A stretch of DNA of 9,004 bases from Phycisphaerales bacterium. Lineage in GTDB: Bacteria > Planctomycetota > Phycisphaerae > Phycisphaerales > SM1A02. The translations under genes were made by a program, and so were the position numbers. The stretch's first letter is position 1; every line of letters starts with the position of its first letter. Location: assembly GCA_007127615.1 (NCBI GenBank), contig SKZB01000338.1:1-9004 (forward strand), given 5' to 3'. Of the stretch, positions 5,873 to 9,004 are shown one piece after another. The notes beneath the pieces are model-generated. The model did not search any database and was not told the origin of the DNA. It saw nothing but the letters and a program-made list of their open reading frames with translations.

Positions 5873-6628
5873 TCATCGTGTGCCCAGGCGTTCAAGGACC
5901 GCCTGCATATCCGACCAGACCTGACGCCGGGTTTCGGGGGTGTAGTTCCGCAGCAGATACGCCGGGTGGAAAGTCGGCATGACGGGGATGGCCAGTCCGC
6001 GCGCTTCGTCGACATATTCCGCCCACTGGCCGCGCAGGCGGGTGATCCCCACCGTGGTGCCGAGCATCAGCTTCGTCGCCGGCCCGCCGAGCGTCACGAT
6101 CACCTTCGGCCGGATGATCTGCATCTGCCGGACGAGGTACGGCGAGCAGGCGTCCACTTCCGGTTGCAGCGGGGTGCGGTTGTCCGGTGGTCGCGATTTC
6201 AGCACGTTGGCGATGTACACCGCCTCCCTTGAGAGCCCCATCGCCCGGATGATTTCATCGAGCTTCTTGCCGGCCCGCCCGACGAACGGCCGGCCGGTCC
6301 GGTCTTCCTCTTCGCCCGGCGCCTCGCCGATGAACATGAGATCCGCTTCGGGATTGCCCTCCCCGAAGACCATCTGCGTGATACTGTCGATCTGCTCGGT
6401 GCAGTGGGGGCACGAGGCATCGTGTTCGCGTCGAAGCGCTTCGAGGGCGGCGGCGGCGCCATCGGCCTCCCCGGTTGGCGCGTTCATCGCGGGCCGAGTC
6501 GACGGTGGAGCCATGGGTTCCGGCGGATCGATCGATGCGGAATGATCGATCGCGACGGGCAGAAAATCCACGCCGAAGCAACGTGACGTCTCCGCGTGTT
6601 GTCGAAGCACTCGCCGGGGATCACTCAT
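5873..6628 (-). CDS. Family 4 uracil-DNA glycosylase, one Fe-S cysteine replaced by serine
   Basis: The product is 251 aa from the ATG at 6628. Residues about 60-251 are a UDG family 4 domain: motif [18 protein letters not shown] (101-117) and motif [10 protein letters not shown] (220-228). The enzyme removes uracil, arising from cytosine deamination, from DNA and starts base excision repair. Family 4 proteins hold a [4Fe-4S] cluster through four Cys. Here C73 and C76 (SCPHC) and C161 (DACSPYL) are present, but the third ligand position, in NVLKSRPP, is S145; its 16-residue distance to C161 equals the usual C-C spacing. Residues 1-60 are an extension: a short helical segment ([21 protein letters not shown]) and a Pro/Ala-rich linker. 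I keep the first ATG because this segment looks like real protein. Last gene of a likely minus-strand operon: the membrane-protein gene ends 32 bases upstream, and hairpins with a U-tract follow. Confidence 0.92.
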   Translation of the reverse strand: MSDPRRVLRQHAETSRCFGVDFLPVAIDHSASIDPPEPMAPPSTRPAMNAPTGEADGAAAALEALRREHDASCPHCTEQIDSITQMVFGEGNPEADLMFIGEAPGEEEDRTGRPFVGRAGKKLDEIIRAMGLSREAVYIANVLKSRPPDNRTPLQPEVDACSPYLVRQMQIIRPKVIVTLGGPATKLMLGTTVGITRLRGQWAEYVDEARGLAIPVMPTFHPAYLLRNYTPETRRQVWSDMQAVLERLGTR

Positions 6629-6660
6629 GCCGGCAGTGTATCACGTCGCCGCGCGTGCGA

Positions 6661-7194
6661 TTACGCCGCGCGGATCGGGTCATGCGGGGCCCGGCCTCGC
6701 CGAAGGGTGATTCTTTCCTGAGCCGTACCGCGCTCAAACCTCTCCAGCCCTGGATCATCCTCCCGCCCTCTGATCTCCGGAACGTGGGGCGATTCCTGAT
6801 CATCGGCGGTGGCCGCGGCGGCATCCGGTTCGGTGAACAATCGCGGCTGCAGCGCGAGCAGCCGGGCAACGTCGTTGGGATCGTGATCCCGCTCTTGCAT
6901 GAGCGTGAGAAGCAGGTGATCGAAACTGCCGCGGCTGATCACGACGGCGGCGGGGCTGAGACCCGCGCGGGTTGCGCAACGTCTCAGGTGCCGGTGCTCC
7001 CTCCGGCCGAGCCCGAGCCGGCGGGCAAGATCGCGTTCGAGCCGACGACGATCATCACACCACCGGCGCAGCGGCGGCGCCAGCACGATCGCGCCGAGCA
7101 CGGCGCCGATGAGGACGCACAATGCCGCGATGGTCATTCCCGGATCAACCGAGCCGAGGAACAGGTCTCCGATCAGTAATACCGGACCGCTCAT
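6661..7194 (-). CDS. Small single-pass membrane protein of unknown function
   Basis: The product is 177 aa, and I do not recognise its family. Residues about 18-40 (GMTIAALCVLIGAVLGAIVL) form one clear transmembrane helix. The next stretch, RRWCDDRRRLERDLARRLGL, is strongly basic and would place the C-terminal part in the cytoplasm by the positive-inside rule. Residues about 60-120 look like a small helical domain (RREHRHLRRCATRAGLSP, then SFDHLLLTLMQ and NDVARLLALQPRLF). The tail from 121 is acidic and then basic, probably disordered. The ATG at 7194 overlaps the stop of the upstream HEAT-repeat gene as ATGA, so the two are likely translationally coupled. UDG starts 32 bases after its TAA stop. 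The overlap, the transmembrane helix and the lack of a better frame support a real gene. Confidence 0.72.
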   Translation of the reverse strand: MSGPVLLIGDLFLGSVDPGMTIAALCVLIGAVLGAIVLAPPLRRWCDDRRRLERDLARRLGLGRREHRHLRRCATRAGLSPAAVVISRGSFDHLLLTLMQERDHDPNDVARLLALQPRLFTEPDAAAATADDQESPHVPEIRGREDDPGLERFERGTAQERITLRRGRAPHDPIRAA

Positions 7195-9004
7195 GCGTGT
7201 CCCTTCCGTTCAGGATCGACCGGCGCCGGGACCACGACGCCCGGGTATTTTTCTTCGGCGCGAAACTCGTCTTTGCGCAACTCATCGGCCCGCCGCATGA
7301 GAAAGTTCGCCGCGGCTTCGGCGCGGGTGCGAACGATCGGCTGGGGATCGTTGGCCGCGAGGTGACGCAGTTCATCCCGGACCCGGGCCAGTTCGTTCGG
7401 CTCCGCGGGGCAGAAGCGGCTGAGCCAGATTCCGCTGATGCGGTGGAGCGGATTCCGGTCGCCGCGCATTCTGGTTTCCGCCTCGGCGCTGCGACCGGGA
7501 ACAATCGGCCGCACGGCCCGAATGGCGTTGGCGCGCACGCGGTTATCGCTGGCGTCGATCAACGGGGTGATGAGCGGCAGCATCGCCGGGTCGCGGCGCT
7601 TCTCGATGGCTTCCACCGCGTTGGCGCGCACCCGGCGATCGTGATGCCGAAGCGCCGCCCGCAACCCTTCGACCGCTTCTTCACGATCCGCATCGAAGAG
7701 CACGCTCACGGCCGCCGCGGCCACGTGCGCATCCGGCCCGTGGAGGAGGGGAACGATGTACGCGCACGTCGCATCAACCTCTCCGAGTCGGCGCAGCAGA
7801 TCCAGAATCATGATCCGTTCCGCACGCGGCCCGCGCCGAAGGTGCGCCGCACAGCCGGAGAGAAACGAATCACGGTCCTCCCGCATCAGGATCCGCGCGC
7901 GCCACTGCCGTTTCAGCAACGAAAGGTCCGGCAGTTGCCCGAAGAACATTTCGAGATTCGATCGGCCCGGCATCGGCTCCGGGTGAACGAGCCGCACCGT
8001 TGCGGACCGACGCGCCGTGCGCGCCACGACCGGGTGGTGATCCCGCTCGTAGCGTCGGCGGGCGCGGTCGGCTTCGTCGCCCCGGAAACGGCGGAGATGG
8101 AGAACGCATTTCAGGCGCGCCACCGGATCGGACAGGGCGATGCCGTCCCGCAGGTACGCCAGGCGAATGGACGTCCGCACACCGAGCGAAGCGATGTAAT
8201 CCGGCAAGTGCCGTTGGGCGCGCGGGTTCAGTTCGGTGGCCAGTGCGAGGTCGGGCAGGGCGCGGCCGGGATGATGCAGCTGTTTTAACGCCCGCCGCCG
8301 GGCCGGCGCGTGCAGCAGGACGCCTTCATGCAGCAGCGCGTTCCACTGCTCCACGCTGTGTAGCGTGTGCAGATGACGCGTGACGACGTGACCCAGCGGA
8401 TCGCGGCCGGCCCAGACGAGAAGATTGCGGCAGACGTCCGGCCAGCGGGTTCGGCTGGGCACCCGGCGCAGCGCGAGCATGCCCGGCTCATCGCCGACTT
8501 CGAGCGCGTTTCGCAGGGCGGGTCCCGGTCGCGCGCAAGCCAGCGCGACGGCCAGCAGTGCCGCGGTCTGGCGGTGCTCCGCCCCGGACCGCAGCGTCTC
8601 CGCCAGGGCGCGATCGAGCGGGTCGGCGATGCGCTCGTTCGGCCGCGCGCGACCGATCGGGCCGAGCGCGCGGCGCGTGCAGTCCAGGAATAGGTCAGCG
8701 GTGGCCGACGCGAGGCCCCGGTCGCTGCTCTTCAGCCAGGGGACCATCCCCGGCAGGGCCGGGACGGCCTCGAGGCCGGCGCTGCGGCCGAGCTCGAGCA
8801 GGTGACGGCGCGTCCCGGGCATCCGCGCATGATCGGTCAGGCGCGCGAGCCGTTCGCCGGGCACGTTGAGCCGTCGCCGGAACGATGCGGGGACGCGGTC
8901 AAGGTGCCTGATCAGCGCGACCAGGCCGATGATTTCATCGGTTTCGACCAGGGCGCGCGCCAGTTCGGGGGCTTCATCCGGCCGGGCGTGCTGCAGCGCG
9001 TGCC
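7191..9004 (-). CDS. Large HEAT-repeat protein, 5' end outside the window
   Basis: The frame is open from the right edge (last full codon 9000-9002) to the TGA at 7191-7193: 603 residues without a start that must be used. A GTG at 8864 is an internal possibility, but the 46 codons before it (HALQHARPDEAPELARALVE...) are equally protein-like, so the gene very likely begins beyond 9004. The C-terminal third carries HEAT-like helical repeats: HHDRRVRANAVEAIEKR and ASDNRVRANAIRAVRPI, 31 residues apart, preceded by LLHGPDAHVAAAAVSVLFD and followed by NDPQPIVRTRAEAAANFLM. The rest is also rich in Leu, Ala and Arg and probably forms an alpha-solenoid. HEAT solenoids serve as protein-binding scaffolds; no partner can be named. 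No transmembrane segment is evident. It is coupled to the small membrane protein by a 4-base overlap, which suggests they act together. Confidence 0.82.
   Translation of the reverse strand, partial: HALQHARPDEAPELARALVETDEIIGLVALIRHLDRVPASFRRRLNVPGERLARLTDHARMPGTRRHLLELGRSAGLEAVPALPGMVPWLKSSDRGLASATADLFLDCTRRALGPIGRARPNERIADPLDRALAETLRSGAEHRQTAALLAVALACARPGPALRNALEVGDEPGMLALRRVPSRTRWPDVCRNLLVWAGRDPLGHVVTRHLHTLHSVEQWNALLHEGVLLHAPARRRALKQLHHPGRALPDLALATELNPRAQRHLPDYIASLGVRTSIRLAYLRDGIALSDPVARLKCVLHLRRFRGDEADRARRRYERDHHPVVARTARRSATVRLVHPEPMPGRSNLEMFFGQLPDLSLLKRQWRARILMREDRDSFLSGCAAHLRRGPRAERIMILDLLRRLGEVDATCAYIVPLLHGPDAHVAAAAVSVLFDADREEAVEGLRAALRHHDRRVRANAVEAIEKRRDPAMLPLITPLIDASDNRVRANAIRAVRPIVPGRSAEAETRMRGDRNPLHRISGIWLSRFCPAEPNELARVRDELRHLAANDPQPIVRTRAEAAANFLMRRADELRKDEFRAEEKYPGVVVPAPVDPERKGHA
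7525..7631 (-). repeat. Direct repeat encoding two HEAT units
   Basis: GCGTTGGCGCGCAC (plus-strand spelling) occurs at 7525-7538 and 7618-7631, exactly 93 bases (31 codons) apart and in the same frame. Both copies encode VRANA of the helical repeat, consistent with unit duplication in the HEAT-repeat protein. Confidence 0.75.

Noticed and set aside
6475..7179. Plus-strand open frame (234 codons) across the UDG start and the membrane-protein gene
   Set aside because: It spans two minus-strand genes and their gap, with no recognisable protein features. The minus-strand reading has a transmembrane helix and a coupled start.
7122..8288. Long plus-strand open frame (388 codons) opposite the HEAT-repeat gene
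   Set aside because: It is antisense to a protein with clear HEAT units. Its His/Arg/Pro-rich translation shows no domain or ribosome binding site.
8862..8864. GTG at 8864 as the start of the HEAT-repeat gene
   Set aside because: The same frame stays open with protein-like sequence to the right window edge, so this codon is more likely internal.
1..9004. A defence island, CRISPR array, mobile element or biosynthetic cluster
   Set aside because: No direct-repeat array, transposase, integrase, terminal inverted repeats, nuclease/ATPase defence pair or multi-enzyme cluster was seen; the genes are mainly housekeeping and envelope functions.

Overview
The window is GC-rich bacterial DNA that most likely comes from a planctomycete (Phycisphaerae-like). 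This is inferred from the gene content: a type II pseudopilin-like protein with the H-X9-DG C-terminal motif, a secreted protein ending in a type I dockerin, a secreted protein ending in a PEP-CTERM-like tail, and a uracil-DNA glycosylase with a long Pro/Ala-rich N-terminal extension. No rRNA, tRNA, CRISPR array, insertion sequence or phage gene is visible. Coding density is high and the layout looks chromosomal.

Layout, left to right. (1) 1-309, minus: 5' part of an endonuclease IV gene (nfo) that runs off the left edge. (2) 415-about 1392, minus: a pseudopilin-like H-X9-DG protein. A divergent intergenic region holds a plausible sigma70-type promoter for it. (3) 1716-2819 and 2977-3669, plus: two exported proteins, one with a C-terminal dockerin and one with a PEP-CTERM-like sorting tail. 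They end at a perfect 17-bp hairpin shared with the convergent gene. (4) 3803-4999, minus: a Memo-family protein (AmmeMemoRadiSam protein B) with an N-terminal PqqD-like/winged-helix-like extension. (5) 5172-5627, plus: D-aminoacyl-tRNA deacylase (dtd), divergent from Memo. (6) 5628-5872: a convergent intergenic gap with several hairpins, one with a strong U-tract on the minus strand. (7) 9004-5873, minus: a probable three-gene unit. A large HEAT-repeat protein (5' end outside the window) overlaps a small membrane protein by four bases (ATGA), and 32 bases later comes a family 4 uracil-DNA glycosylase.

The exported proteins and the pseudopilin suggest cell-surface or secretion biology, but no secretion ATPase, secretin, cohesin or exosortase is present, so their partners lie elsewhere. 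Endonuclease IV and uracil-DNA glycosylase both act in base excision repair but are not in one operon here. I found no clear, complete novel system. The points most worth a second look are the Cys-to-Ser change at a predicted Fe-S ligand in the uracil-DNA glycosylase, the HEAT/membrane-protein/UDG gene unit with its unrecognised small membrane protein, and the structured intergenic region downstream of UDG.
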